From Clostridiales bacterium (GTDB lineage: Bacteria; Bacillota; Clostridia; Christensenellales; CAG-138), in contig JAAYUE010000038.1 in the NCBI GenBank assembly GCA_012517905.1, positions 1-46,645 on the forward strand: a DNA stretch of 46,645 nt, written 5' to 3'. The notes beneath the pieces were generated by a model. The model had not been told where the DNA came from. It saw only the letters and a program-made list of their open reading frames with translations, and did no database searches. Shown here piece by piece: positions 10,219-17,393 of the stretch. Position 1 is the first letter of the stretch. Every line of letters begins with the position of its first letter. The position numbers were made by a program, and so were the translations under genes.

Positions 10219-10587
10219 GTGTATGTGCAATCGTTTCGGTATGCGCTTGCGGGCGTCATCGGGGCGGTAAGGCGCGGACGGAACTTTCGCCTGATGCTTG
10301 CGATCTTCTTACCGGTCATTGCGGCGGGATTTCTGTTTTCCATCTCCGAAACGGAGTGGCTGGCGGTTCTGCTCTGCGCCGGCGGCGCGTTTGCGCTTGA
10401 GCTGGTCAATACCGCGATCGAACATGCGGTGGATCTGACGACGGAGCGCCCGCATCCGCTTACCAAGGCCGCGAAAGATGCGGCGGCAGGAGCCGTTTTA
10501 GTGTGGTGCGTCTTGTCCGCGGCGATCGGGTTCATCATCTTCATCCCGTATGTGAGCGACTATGTGGCGAATGTTGCGAAGCAGTAA
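10219..10587 (+). CDS. dgkA: Diacylglycerol/undecaprenol kinase family protein
   Basis: This 122-residue membrane protein starts at a GTG with GGGAGG eight bases upstream. The DgkA signature is clear: ELVNTAIEHAVDL (near 62-74) followed by HPLTKAAKDAAAGAVLV (near 80-96), which carries the catalytic Glu, Asn and Lys/Asp residues, plus three membrane helices. In Gram-positive bacteria the enzyme phosphorylates undecaprenol and recycles the lipid carrier for wall synthesis. The 98-base gap before it holds nothing else recognisable. The 3' end overlaps the following gene by 26 bases. Confidence 0.93.
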   Translation: MYVQSFRYALAGVIGAVRRGRNFRLMLAIFLPVIAAGFLFSISETEWLAVLLCAGGAFALELVNTAIEHAVDLTTERPHPLTKAAKDAAAGAVLVWCVLSAAIGFIIFIPYVSDYVANVAKQ

Positions 10588-10918
10588 AGCGAAGCGTTGG
10601 TTTCAGGCGCTGATGCTGCTGCAGAGCGTATTCTGGTGCTGTCTGAGCATCCGGAGCACGGTCTTACTGCAGGACGTACCCGCTTTGGTGACGATACTGA
10701 TGGCGCTCAACGCGATCTGCTTTGCGGGATTTGCGTTCCTGTTCGATCGATCGCGCTGGCTCAACGTATTGGCCGCTCCTTTTCTTCTGGGCAATTTGAT
10801 TCTGACGATCACCGACCAGATGGGTATTTACGACTGGATTGTCCTGATCCTGAACCTTACGACGATGGTATTCTGGATTTACCTGTATAAGCGCCGCGGG
10901 AAGGCTGCGCAGAAGTAA
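10562..10918 (+). CDS. Small polytopic membrane protein, unknown function
   Basis: The 118-residue product has a basic N-terminus and four hydrophobic segments (about 14-32, 38-60, 68-84 and 90-108), ending in the basic tail YKRRGKAAQK. I do not recognise a family. It starts within the last codons of dgkA, so expression is coupled, and it ends just before a strong terminator. An alternative start is the Met at 10571. Coding character is supported by the operon position and the stop directly before the terminator. Confidence 0.7.
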   Translation: MWRMLRSSKAKRWFQALMLLQSVFWCCLSIRSTVLLQDVPALVTILMALNAICFAGFAFLFDRSRWLNVLAAPFLLGNLILTITDQMGIYDWIVLILNLTTMVFWIYLYKRRGKAAQK

Positions 10919-10925
10919 ATAAAAA

Positions 10926-10953
10926 AGCAGAACCCCAAGGGTTCTGCTTTTTT
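10926..10953. terminator. Bidirectional terminator
   Basis: AGCAGAACCC (10926-10935) pairs with GGGTTCTGCT (10939-10948). A run of As flanks one side and Ts the other, so it can serve both the dgkA unit on the plus strand and rsmI on the minus strand. Confidence 0.85.
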
Positions 10954-11791
10954 ATCCGGATTCAGCAGGAAGCGATCTGTTCAATGCAAGCGCTTTTGCA
11001 TAGGCTTCCTTCTTCGGCACGCCGCACAGCGCTGCCGCCTCCGCCGCCGCGTCTCGCACGGAGGCGCCGGAGCAGAGGAGCCGCTTGAGCGTGGCTTCAA
11101 GATCGGCTGTGTCGTCTTGTTTTTCCGCGGCGCGGCAGAACACGCAGAGCACGCACTCCCCGCGCGGCGGGGCTTGCGCGTAGCGCGCGGCGAGTTCGCT
11201 CAGGCGGCCGCGCACGACCTCCTCGTGCAGCTTGGTCAGCTCGCGCAGCAGCGCCGCGTCGAGGTCGCCCAGCGCATCCAGGAGGATGGACAGCGTCGCA
11301 TGCACGCGGTTTGGGCTTTCGTAAAAAATTGCGAGGTGGTCAAGGCGCCTGAGCTGCTCGATCAGCGGCTTTTGCGCCTTTTTCTCGCGCGGGAAAAATC
11401 CGAAAAACGTAAACGGCATGGCGGGCAGTCCGCTCATGACCGCCGCCATGAGCACCGCGGACGCGCCGGGCAGCACGCTGTATGGAAGGTTGTTTTCGAT
11501 GCAGGCGGCAATCAGCGCCTCGCCGGGATCGGAGACGCCCGGCATGCCCGCGTCCGAAACGTATACGACCGTCTCGCCCGCCCGCAGCCGCGCAACGACC
11601 TCCTGCGCCCGCTGGCGCTCGTTTTCGCGATAGCAGGAGACGAGCGGTTTTTTGACGCCGATGTGGTTGAGCAGCGTCAGCGTCCGGCGCGTGTCCTCGC
11701 AGTAGACCGCGTCGCAGGAGGCAATCGCCTCGCGCACGCGCGGGGTGAGGTCGCCGAGGTTTCCGATTGGGGTCGCGCAGAGCAGCAGCAT
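10952..11791 (-). CDS. rsmI: 16S rRNA (cytidine-2'-O)-methyltransferase RsmI
   Basis: The enzyme (279 residues) methylates the 2'-O of C1402 in 16S rRNA using SAM. The tetrapyrrole-methylase fold motifs are present: LLLCATPIGNLGDLTPR at the N-terminus, CEDTRRTLTLLNHIG, VSDAGMPGVSDPGE, LPGASAVLMAAVMSGL, and FYESPNRVHATL with RELTKLHEE. I start it at the ATG at 11791, where the family begins; the longer frame upstream lies inside dnaI. It begins five bases after the dnaI stop, which indicates translational coupling in an operon with the replication loading genes. It ends at the bidirectional terminator. Confidence 0.95.
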   Translation of the reverse strand: MLLLCATPIGNLGDLTPRVREAIASCDAVYCEDTRRTLTLLNHIGVKKPLVSCYRENERQRAQEVVARLRAGETVVYVSDAGMPGVSDPGEALIAACIENNLPYSVLPGASAVLMAAVMSGLPAMPFTFFGFFPREKKAQKPLIEQLRRLDHLAIFYESPNRVHATLSILLDALGDLDAALLRELTKLHEEVVRGRLSELAARYAQAPPRGECVLCVFCRAAEKQDDTADLEATLKRLLCSGASVRDAAAEAAALCGVPKKEAYAKALALNRSLPAESG

Positions 11792-11796
11792 AGGCG

Positions 11797-12708
11797 TTAC
11801 TTCGCCGTGCGCAGGTTGTCGCCCGTGAGGTGGAGCACCTGCGTGGTGTTTTTGTCGCAAAGCCGGCTCATAAAGCGGTCGTCGTAACGCTGCTGAAGCT
11901 GCGCGAGCGTCAGGTTTGTGCTGCATACGGTGGCGAGCCCGGCGAGCGTGCGCTCGTTGATAACCGCAAAGAGCCACTCGAAGGATACGTTTGGAACCAC
12001 CGGCTCGCTGCCGAGGTCGTCCAGCACCAGCAGCGGCACGCTCTGATATCGCGCGGTGCGCTGCGTCTGCTCGCGAATGTCGTGCAGAATGGTCTGAACG
12101 AACGCGTAGGCGGTCACGCGCTCCGCGTCGATGCCGCGGGAGAGTGCGTCGTAGGCGATGGCGTTGCCGAGAAACGATTTGCCGAGGCCAGGCATGCCGA
12201 AGAGCAAAATGCTCGGCCGCTCGGGATTCGGCAGCGAGGCGGCGAATTGCTCGCAGATGCGCTTTGCGTTGACGGTGCGCTTCTTCTGCTCCGCTGTGGG
12301 AAACAGGTCCGTAGAGAAATTTGCGAACGTTTCCCGCGCGTTTATGCCGTCCGCGCCGCGCAGCTGTTCGCGCAGCAGCAGCCTGCAGGCGCAGGGCCTG
12401 TTGTTCGCGCCGACGTAACCCGTGTCCTTGCAGGTTTTGCAGCGCACGCGCAGTTCCAGCGCGTCCTCAGGCAGGCCGAGCGAGGCGAGCAGCTCCTTTT
12501 CTTCGGAGAAGATCTCCGCCAGCCGCCGTTTGCTCTGCTCCGGCGTGATGGCGCGTTTCCCAAGGTCGATGAAAAGCCGCGCGCGTTCCTCGTCCAGCGA
12601 CTGAAGGCGCGGCGCGCGGGCATATGCGGCGCCGACGCGCGCTTCGCGCGCCTCGCGCTCCGCCGCGCGGACGCCCGCATAGTAGTTGTCCAGCTGGTCG
12701 TTACTCAT
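11797..12708 (-). CDS. dnaI: Replicative helicase loader, DnaI/DnaC-like AAA+ ATPase
   Basis: The product (303 residues) loads the replicative helicase DnaB/DnaC onto DNA. A zinc-binding element (C90, C93, C106, C108; CKTCKDTGYVG) precedes the AAA+ domain, with Walker A GMPGLGKS at 171-178 and Walker B LLVLDDLGSE near 227-234, and sensor sequence CSTNLTLAQL. The N-terminal helical part is the helicase-binding region. ATG at 12708 is the likeliest start; a TTG at 12732 would add eight residues, and neither has a strong Shine-Dalgarno site. It follows dnaD by 49 bases, a pairing typical of Firmicutes replication restart and initiation. Confidence 0.92.
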   Translation of the reverse strand: MSNDQLDNYYAGVRAAEREAREARVGAAYARAPRLQSLDEERARLFIDLGKRAITPEQSKRRLAEIFSEEKELLASLGLPEDALELRVRCKTCKDTGYVGANNRPCACRLLLREQLRGADGINARETFANFSTDLFPTAEQKKRTVNAKRICEQFAASLPNPERPSILLFGMPGLGKSFLGNAIAYDALSRGIDAERVTAYAFVQTILHDIREQTQRTARYQSVPLLVLDDLGSEPVVPNVSFEWLFAVINERTLAGLATVCSTNLTLAQLQQRYDDRFMSRLCDKNTTQVLHLTGDNLRTAK

Positions 12709-12757
12709 CACTCGTTCCCAATCATATGCCAAAAAATCGTTTCCGCACTTCGGCGGG

Positions 12758-13939
12758 CTATTCGATGTCCCGATCCAGATCGACCAGCAGATGTTCGAGC
12801 TGTTCGTCGGTCAGATCGTGCTGCGCAAGATGCGGTTGATTCGCCCGCGGCGCGCCGCGCTTTGCATGCGTCTCCATCTTTGCGCGTGCGCCTTCTATGG
12901 TGGTGATGCCCGCGTCGTGCCATTCGTTCCAGAGCTTTTTCATCATGCCAAAGGGCTCGTTGGCGCCGCGGCATTGCTCCGCGCCGAAGAGCAGCAGCTC
13001 GCGCGGCATGGCGTAGTCCTTTAAGTACATGCTGATCTGCGCGCGCTGGGTGCGCGTCGCGGGTTCGAGCTTGCCCGCGCGCTCGAAGACGAGGCGCGCA
13101 AACGCCTGCTCCTCCGCGCTTTTTGCGTCCGCGAGCTCGATCTTCGGGCGGCTTGTCTGTCCCTCTTTGCGGAGGCCGTCGAGCAGCTCGTCGAGATAGA
13201 CGAAGTTTGGCGTGCCGCTGACGGCGAGCTTTGGCAGCGCGGCGAGGATCGCCTCCTGCGAAAAACCCCAGTCGGCGGTCCATTTTTCATAGAGCGCTGT
13301 TTCGGCCTTGGTGGGTTTTCTGAGTTTGTTCCACTGGCGCAGGATTTCGCTCGCGCCGTGTTTTTTGAGTTCATATCTGGCAAGGTGCGCGCGCGCGGCG
13401 TCACGCGTGACGATGCCCGCCTCGGACCACGAGCGCGCCACCGCGTCGATATAGTTCACCGATACGCGCCGGCCTTTTTGATCCATGCTGTGGGAGACGA
13501 GCTCGAGCACGGCTTCCTCGTCGAGCCCGTACACCTCGATCCAGTCGTAAACGTGCTTGAGTTCACGAAAATCGAACTGACGCGGGGCGATGAGAGAGCC
13601 CAGCGCGGAGACGAGGTTTGCGTATTTGCCCGGCACCACGCCGCTCGCCTCGCTCGGCTCCATGTCGAGATATTCCACGATCAGCGGCGCCTCGCCGCGG
13701 ATGCGCACGAGCCCCTGCGCCTGCCAGTAGACATACGCTTCCGTCACCGCCGCCTCGGAAAGCCCCAACGCGTCGGCCAGCGAACTCTCCGCGCCCGCGC
13801 CGGCGTAGCAGAGCATCAGCCCGTAGAGATATACCCGGATGCAAAGCTCGCTTGCATGCGGCAGATAGTCGAGGATGAACCGGTTGTCGACGGGCGTGAA
13901 GTTGCGGCGCGCCGTCTCGAGAGAAAATCGTACGATCAT
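12758..13939 (-). CDS. DnaD-domain replication initiation protein
   Basis: The 393-residue protein has an N-terminal winged-helix region (about 25-110) and two DnaB_2/DnaD-type helical domains. The first is near 125-190 (FRELKHVYDWIEVYGLDEEA, with VNYIDAVARSW); the second is near 280-355 (AQISMYLKDYAMPRE, MMKKLWNEWHDAGITT). DnaD proteins remodel DNA at origins and restart sites and recruit the helicase loader, here encoded directly downstream. Two tandem domains resemble B. subtilis DnaB/DnaD relatives in other Clostridia. I start at ATG 13939, because the upstream extension overlaps the neighbouring gene's end. Acidic C-terminus (LEHLLVDLDRDIE). Confidence 0.9.
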   Translation of the reverse strand: MIVRFSLETARRNFTPVDNRFILDYLPHASELCIRVYLYGLMLCYAGAGAESSLADALGLSEAAVTEAYVYWQAQGLVRIRGEAPLIVEYLDMEPSEASGVVPGKYANLVSALGSLIAPRQFDFRELKHVYDWIEVYGLDEEAVLELVSHSMDQKGRRVSVNYIDAVARSWSEAGIVTRDAARAHLARYELKKHGASEILRQWNKLRKPTKAETALYEKWTADWGFSQEAILAALPKLAVSGTPNFVYLDELLDGLRKEGQTSRPKIELADAKSAEEQAFARLVFERAGKLEPATRTQRAQISMYLKDYAMPRELLLFGAEQCRGANEPFGMMKKLWNEWHDAGITTIEGARAKMETHAKRGAPRANQPHLAQHDLTDEQLEHLLVDLDRDIE

Positions 13940-13965
13940 GGTCTGGTCTTTCTGATAAAAACTTT

Positions 13966-14577
13966 TTATGCGCCAAACGGAAACAGCGGGAACACCGTTC
14001 TGCTGAACCAACCGTACCCGAGGTCGATCGCCGGCAGATAGCCGGACGCCATCAGCACGCCGGCCAGCACCCAGAGCAGCAGCAACAGGATCAAAATGGA
14101 CAACACCCGCCAGAATCTGCCGCGCTTTCGTTCTTTTTCAAGCTCTTTTCGATGGCTGTGGGTAAAAACTGATTTCGACGGCTTGCGTTTGGCGATTTCG
14201 CGCTCCAGCGGCGAGAGCTCAAACGCCGCGTCCTGCCAGGCGGAAAACGCGCCACGCGCGGAGAGCGTCTCGGGATCGGGGCAGGATTCGCACTGCAGCG
14301 CGCTCGCGTCCACGTCGCCGGAGACGAAGCGGATGAGCAGCAATTCCTTCTCGGCGAGCTCGCGGATGCGCACGGGGATGTCAAAATCGTCCGTCTTGGC
14401 AAGGATCTCTTCATAGAGCAGCAAAAACGTCTGCTTGACCGCCCGCTTTGCGGCCTCTTCCGTGTGCAGGGCGCTGCAGGCGGCGGCGTACACGCCGGGG
14501 CCGTACTCATTGTAAACCGCGTGAAATGCTTCGCGATCGCCAAGGTGAATGCGCATTTGCAGATCGTTTGTAATCAT
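13966..14577 (-). CDS. Sigma-factor-like N-domain with C-terminal membrane anchor
   Basis: The N-terminal 90 residues (203 in all) resemble region 2 of ECF sigma factors in helix pattern (LGDREAFHAVYNEYGPGVYAAA, then EEAAKRAVKQTFLLLYEEI). No recognisable region 4 follows. A basic segment (KELEKERKRGR) leads into one membrane helix (about 156-177), then a short outside tail IDLGYGWFSRTVFPLF. A paralogue at 43186-43878 has the same layout and tail. It may be a membrane-tethered regulator, or a former sigma factor re-used as a membrane protein; I cannot say which. AAGGGA lies nine bases before the ATG. It is the first gene of the operon with dnaD, dnaI and rsmI. Confidence 0.8.
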   Translation of the reverse strand: MITNDLQMRIHLGDREAFHAVYNEYGPGVYAAACSALHTEEAAKRAVKQTFLLLYEEILAKTDDFDIPVRIRELAEKELLLIRFVSGDVDASALQCESCPDPETLSARGAFSAWQDAAFELSPLEREIAKRKPSKSVFTHSHRKELEKERKRGRFWRVLSILILLLLLWVLAGVLMASGYLPAIDLGYGWFSRTVFPLFPFGA

Positions 14578-14638
14578 GACTCGGTTCCCTTTTCATCAAG
14601 CGGCCGGGCAGGGGTAAGTTGCGTTTAACGTATGTATT

Positions 14639-14666
14639 ATCATAACATGCAGGGCAAAAAAAGCAA
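14639..14666 (-). promoter_or_regulatory. Promoter of the sigma-like/dnaD/dnaI/rsmI operon
   Basis: On the minus strand TTGCTT (14666-14661) and TATGAT (14644-14639) are 16 bases apart, with TG one base before the -10. The start point would be near 14632, giving a leader of about 55 bases. Confidence 0.55.
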
Positions 14667-14700
14667 ATACGCCGGAGGCGAAAACGTCCGCGGCGGAATG

Positions 14701-14709
14701 TGATATACT
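14701..14709 (+). promoter_or_regulatory. Extended -10 promoter giving a leaderless transcript
   Basis: TGA followed by TATACT (14704-14709) is an extended -10. The usual start point, six to seven bases downstream, coincides with the ATG at 14716. No convincing -35 and no Shine-Dalgarno site are visible. Confidence 0.55.
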
Positions 14710-14715
14710 CACCCT

Positions 14716-15381
14716 ATGGAACGGCTGGACGATCTGCAGCACAACGGGCTGATGCTCTATCAGGACACGGATTGTTCGCGCTTTAACGCGGACGCGCTGC
14801 TGCTGACCGGGTTTCTGCGGCTCACGCGAAAGGACGAGACGGTGGAGCTCGGCTCCGGCACGGGCGTCGTTTGCGTGCTCGGCGCGGACAACACCGGCGC
14901 GCGCTTTACGGGGGTGGAGCGGCAGGCGCGGCTCGTGGAGCTTTCGCAAAAGAGCGCGGCAAAAAACGGGCAGGACATCCGCTTTGTCTGCGCGGATGTG
15001 CGGGATGCGCCGGACCTTCTCGGGCGCGGCGCGTTCACCGCCGCCGTGACGAATCCGCCGTATTTCACCAGCGGGGACGTGAGTGAAAATCCGTCCTTTT
15101 CGGCCGCGCGGCACGACGAAGGCGACACGCTCGCGGCGTTTCTCAAAGCCGCGTTTGCGCTGCTTAAAAACGGCGGCAGGCTCTTTCTGATCTATCCGGC
15201 GGGCGCGCTTTCGGCGCTGCTTGCCGCGCTGAGGGAACAGCGGCTGGAGCCTAAGCGCATGCGGTTTGTCTATGGAAAGCAAGGCGAAAATGCGCTGCGC
15301 GTGCTCGTGGAAGCAAAAAAGCACGGCAGGCCCGGCCTGATTGTGGAACCGCCCGCATCCATGGCGGAGCTGGAGCAATAA
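14716..15381 (+). CDS. tRNA1(Val) A37 N6-methyltransferase-like protein
   Basis: The 221-residue protein is a Rossmann-fold SAM methyltransferase. The SAM loop VELGSGTGVVCVLGA is near residue 42, and the catalytic NPPY that flips and methylates adenine N6 is near 112, in a context (AAVTNPPYFTSG, then ARHDEGDTLAAFL) typical of the YfiC/TrmN6 family that modifies A37 of tRNA-Val. No ribosome site precedes the ATG, and the -10 box ends only six bases before it, so translation is probably leaderless. It is monocistronic and ends at a hairpin starting on the stop codon. Substrate assignment is by family resemblance only. Confidence 0.85.
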   Translation: MERLDDLQHNGLMLYQDTDCSRFNADALLLTGFLRLTRKDETVELGSGTGVVCVLGADNTGARFTGVERQARLVELSQKSAAKNGQDIRFVCADVRDAPDLLGRGAFTAAVTNPPYFTSGDVSENPSFSAARHDEGDTLAAFLKAAFALLKNGGRLFLIYPAGALSALLAALREQRLEPKRMRFVYGKQGENALRVLVEAKKHGRPGLIVEPPASMAELEQ

Positions 15382-15402
15382 AAACCCGCTTGCGCGGGTT
15401 TT
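15381..15402. terminator. Bidirectional terminator
   Basis: AAAACCCGC (15381-15389) pairs with GCGGGTTTT (15394-15402). T-rich sequence lies on both outward sides, so it can end the methyltransferase gene and the converging phosphorylase gene. Confidence 0.75.
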
Positions 15403-15446
15403 GCGATTTTTTTGAGCGGGTGTTGCCGATTCGAACCCGACGGCGA

Positions 15447-16175
15447 TCAGCAGAGCTGATTTTTGATCAGATCGAAACAGACGTCGAACACCTTATCCCG
15501 CATCTGGCCCATGACGGTGCCGATGCCGTCGTCGGTGACGTAAGAGGTCATGCCGGTGGCGTAGTTGGAGATGACGCCGATGGCGGCGTAGTACATGCCG
15601 AGTTCGCGCGCAAGCGGCGCCTCGGGCACGAGCGTCATGCCCATGATCTGCGCGCCGAGCATGCGCACCATGCGCACCTCCGCGGCGGTCTCGAAGCGGG
15701 GGCCCTCGGTGCAGGCGTAGATCGCGCGGCCGGAGTAGGGGATCTTTCGCTCGAGAATGAGCTGTTCGAGCGTGTCGTTGAGCTCGGGGTTGCAGACGTC
15801 CTCCATGCCCGTGTGAAACGCCAGGCGATGCTCGCGGTCGAACGACTGCGGGCGGTGTTTCGTCAGGTCGATGAAGTCGTTGATCAGGCAGACCGTGCCG
15901 AGCTTAAAGGCATAGTCGCAGGCGCCTACGGAACTCAGCCCGATGATATGCGTAACGCCAAGCATATGCAGCGCGTAGATGTTCGCGCGGTAGTTGATGT
16001 CCGCCGGATCGTGGCGAAAGAGCACGCCGTGGCGGAACCGGAAGATGACCTCCTGCCCGCAGTCGAGCGTGCCGCGAAAGACGACGACGTCCCCGTAAGG
16101 CGTGCCGATCGCTTCCTCGTGATACGGAATGGGCAGCGACTCCATGTTCGTGCCGCCGATGATCGCATACTTCAT
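15447..16175 (-). CDS. MTA phosphorylase / purine nucleoside phosphorylase family
   Basis: The protein (242 residues) belongs to the family that splits 5'-methylthioadenosine or purine nucleosides into base and (methylthio)ribose-1-phosphate. Family motifs are IIGGTNM at the N-terminus, the phosphate-binding FRHGVLFRHDPADINYRANI, IGLSSVGACDY, and the base/substrate segment YACTEGPRFETAAEV with GMTLVPEAPLAREL. ATG 16175 has AGGGGGTGAT eight bases upstream. It is transcribed away from an MtnA-like gene, and the pair fits methionine salvage (MTA to methylthioribose-1-phosphate to methylthioribulose-1-phosphate). Preference for MTA over inosine or guanosine cannot be settled by eye. Confidence 0.88.
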   Translation of the reverse strand: MKYAIIGGTNMESLPIPYHEEAIGTPYGDVVVFRGTLDCGQEVIFRFRHGVLFRHDPADINYRANIYALHMLGVTHIIGLSSVGACDYAFKLGTVCLINDFIDLTKHRPQSFDREHRLAFHTGMEDVCNPELNDTLEQLILERKIPYSGRAIYACTEGPRFETAAEVRMVRMLGAQIMGMTLVPEAPLARELGMYYAAIGVISNYATGMTSYVTDDGIGTVMGQMRDKVFDVCFDLIKNQLC

Positions 16176-16197
16176 AAACCACATCACCCCCTGTTTG

Positions 16198-16206
16198 ACT
16201 ATAACA
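16198..16206 (-). promoter_or_regulatory. Extended -10 promoter of the phosphorylase gene
   Basis: On the minus strand TGT precedes TATAGT (16203-16198). The start point near 16191 leaves a leader of only about 16 bases carrying the Shine-Dalgarno site. On the plus strand TATACT at 16225-16230 is a plausible -10 for the divergent gene, without a clear -35. Confidence 0.5.
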
Positions 16207-16302
16207 CAGCGCCGCAAAAAAGTGTATACTGAAAGGGCGCCGCATGCCGACTACATCGGCGGACGGATTCGCGCCGAACGCCCGGAAAAAGGAGAAACAG
16301 AC

Positions 16303-17340
16303 ATGCAAAGAGCCGATCACGATCTCGCTTTCCTGTTTAAATTTGAAAATATCGCCTGGTATGAAAACGGCACGGTGAGAATACTCGACCGACGGATCTA
16401 TCCCGCGCGGGAGGAGTTCGTCACCTGCCATACGCACGGGGAAGTGGCAAAGGCGATCACCGACATGGTGACGCAAAGCTACGGCCCGTTTCACGCGGCG
16501 GCGATGGGCATGGCGCTCGCGGCTTACGAATGCCGCGACAAGCCGGCGGCGGAGCAGAAGGCGTATCTCAAGGCCGCGGCGGACGTCATCGCCAACGCGC
16601 GCCCGACGACCGCGCGCAAGATGCGCACTTGGACGGACGACTGCGAGCGGGACGCGTTTGCCGCCATCAACGCGGGGAAAAACGCCTGCGACGCGATCAT
16701 GGCGGGCGCGGTGTCGAAGTTTTCCCGCCGCTATGATCGCATCGACCGCGAGGCGCGGTTTTTCATCGAGAAGATTCCGAAAAACCCGACGATCATGACG
16801 CAGTGCTACGGGGATGCGGACGTGGGGATGCTGCTGCGCGCGCTGCGCGAGCGCGGGGACGAAGCGAAGTTTTTCACGCCCGAAACGCGCCCGTATCTAC
16901 AGGGCGCGCGGCTCACCGCAAGCGTCATCTGCGACATGGGCTTCGAGGTCACGCTGATTACGGACAACATGCCCGGCTATGTGCTCGGGCATAAACACGT
17001 GGACATCTTCACCACCTCGGCGGACGTGATCACGCTCGACGGCCACGTGGTCAACAAGATCGGCACCTTCCAGATCGCGCTCTGCGCGAACTATTACGGC
17101 GTTCCGTACTACGTTGCGGGATTTCCCGACCGGACGCACCCCGACGCGGCCTCCGTGCACATCGAGGAGCGAAACGGCGACGAAGTGCGCCATGCGATGG
17201 GCGTGCTCACCTGCAAAGAAGGGGTTCGGGGATACTATCCCGCGTTCGATATCACCCCTCCGGAACTCGTCACCGGCGTGGCGACGGATATCGGCGTGCT
17301 CAAACCCACCGAGCTGAAGGATTACCGCCCGGCGGAGTGA
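16303..17340 (+). CDS. MtnA/eIF-2B alpha-like sugar-phosphate isomerase
   Basis: The 345-residue protein is similar throughout to methylthioribose-1-phosphate isomerase. It shows NIAWYENGTVRILDRR at the N-terminus, ARPTT (phosphate-site arginine), IMTQCYGDADVG with the catalytic Cys in the THCNAG position, and TSADVIT with the catalytic Asp followed by VNKIGTF. Several usual residues differ: RGAPAIG is replaced by SYGPFHAA and GADRI by SADVI. It is therefore a divergent member and may act on another ribose-1-phosphate. AAAAAGGAG lies nine bases before the ATG at 16303. The divergent neighbour makes ribose-1-phosphate type products, which supports a salvage role. Confidence 0.8.
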   Translation: MQRADHDLAFLFKFENIAWYENGTVRILDRRIYPAREEFVTCHTHGEVAKAITDMVTQSYGPFHAAAMGMALAAYECRDKPAAEQKAYLKAAADVIANARPTTARKMRTWTDDCERDAFAAINAGKNACDAIMAGAVSKFSRRYDRIDREARFFIEKIPKNPTIMTQCYGDADVGMLLRALRERGDEAKFFTPETRPYLQGARLTASVICDMGFEVTLITDNMPGYVLGHKHVDIFTTSADVITLDGHVVNKIGTFQIALCANYYGVPYYVAGFPDRTHPDAASVHIEERNGDEVRHAMGVLTCKEGVRGYYPAFDITPPELVTGVATDIGVLKPTELKDYRPAE

Positions 17341-17353
17341 AATCTGACGCAGC

Positions 17354-17383
17354 AAAAAACCGGCGGTCGTCCGCCGGTTTTTT
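17354..17383. terminator. Bidirectional terminator
   Basis: AAAAAACCGGCGG (17354-17366) pairs perfectly with CCGCCGGTTTTTT (17371-17383). It sits between two converging genes. Confidence 0.9.
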
Positions 17384-17393
17384 ATGGTTTGCT

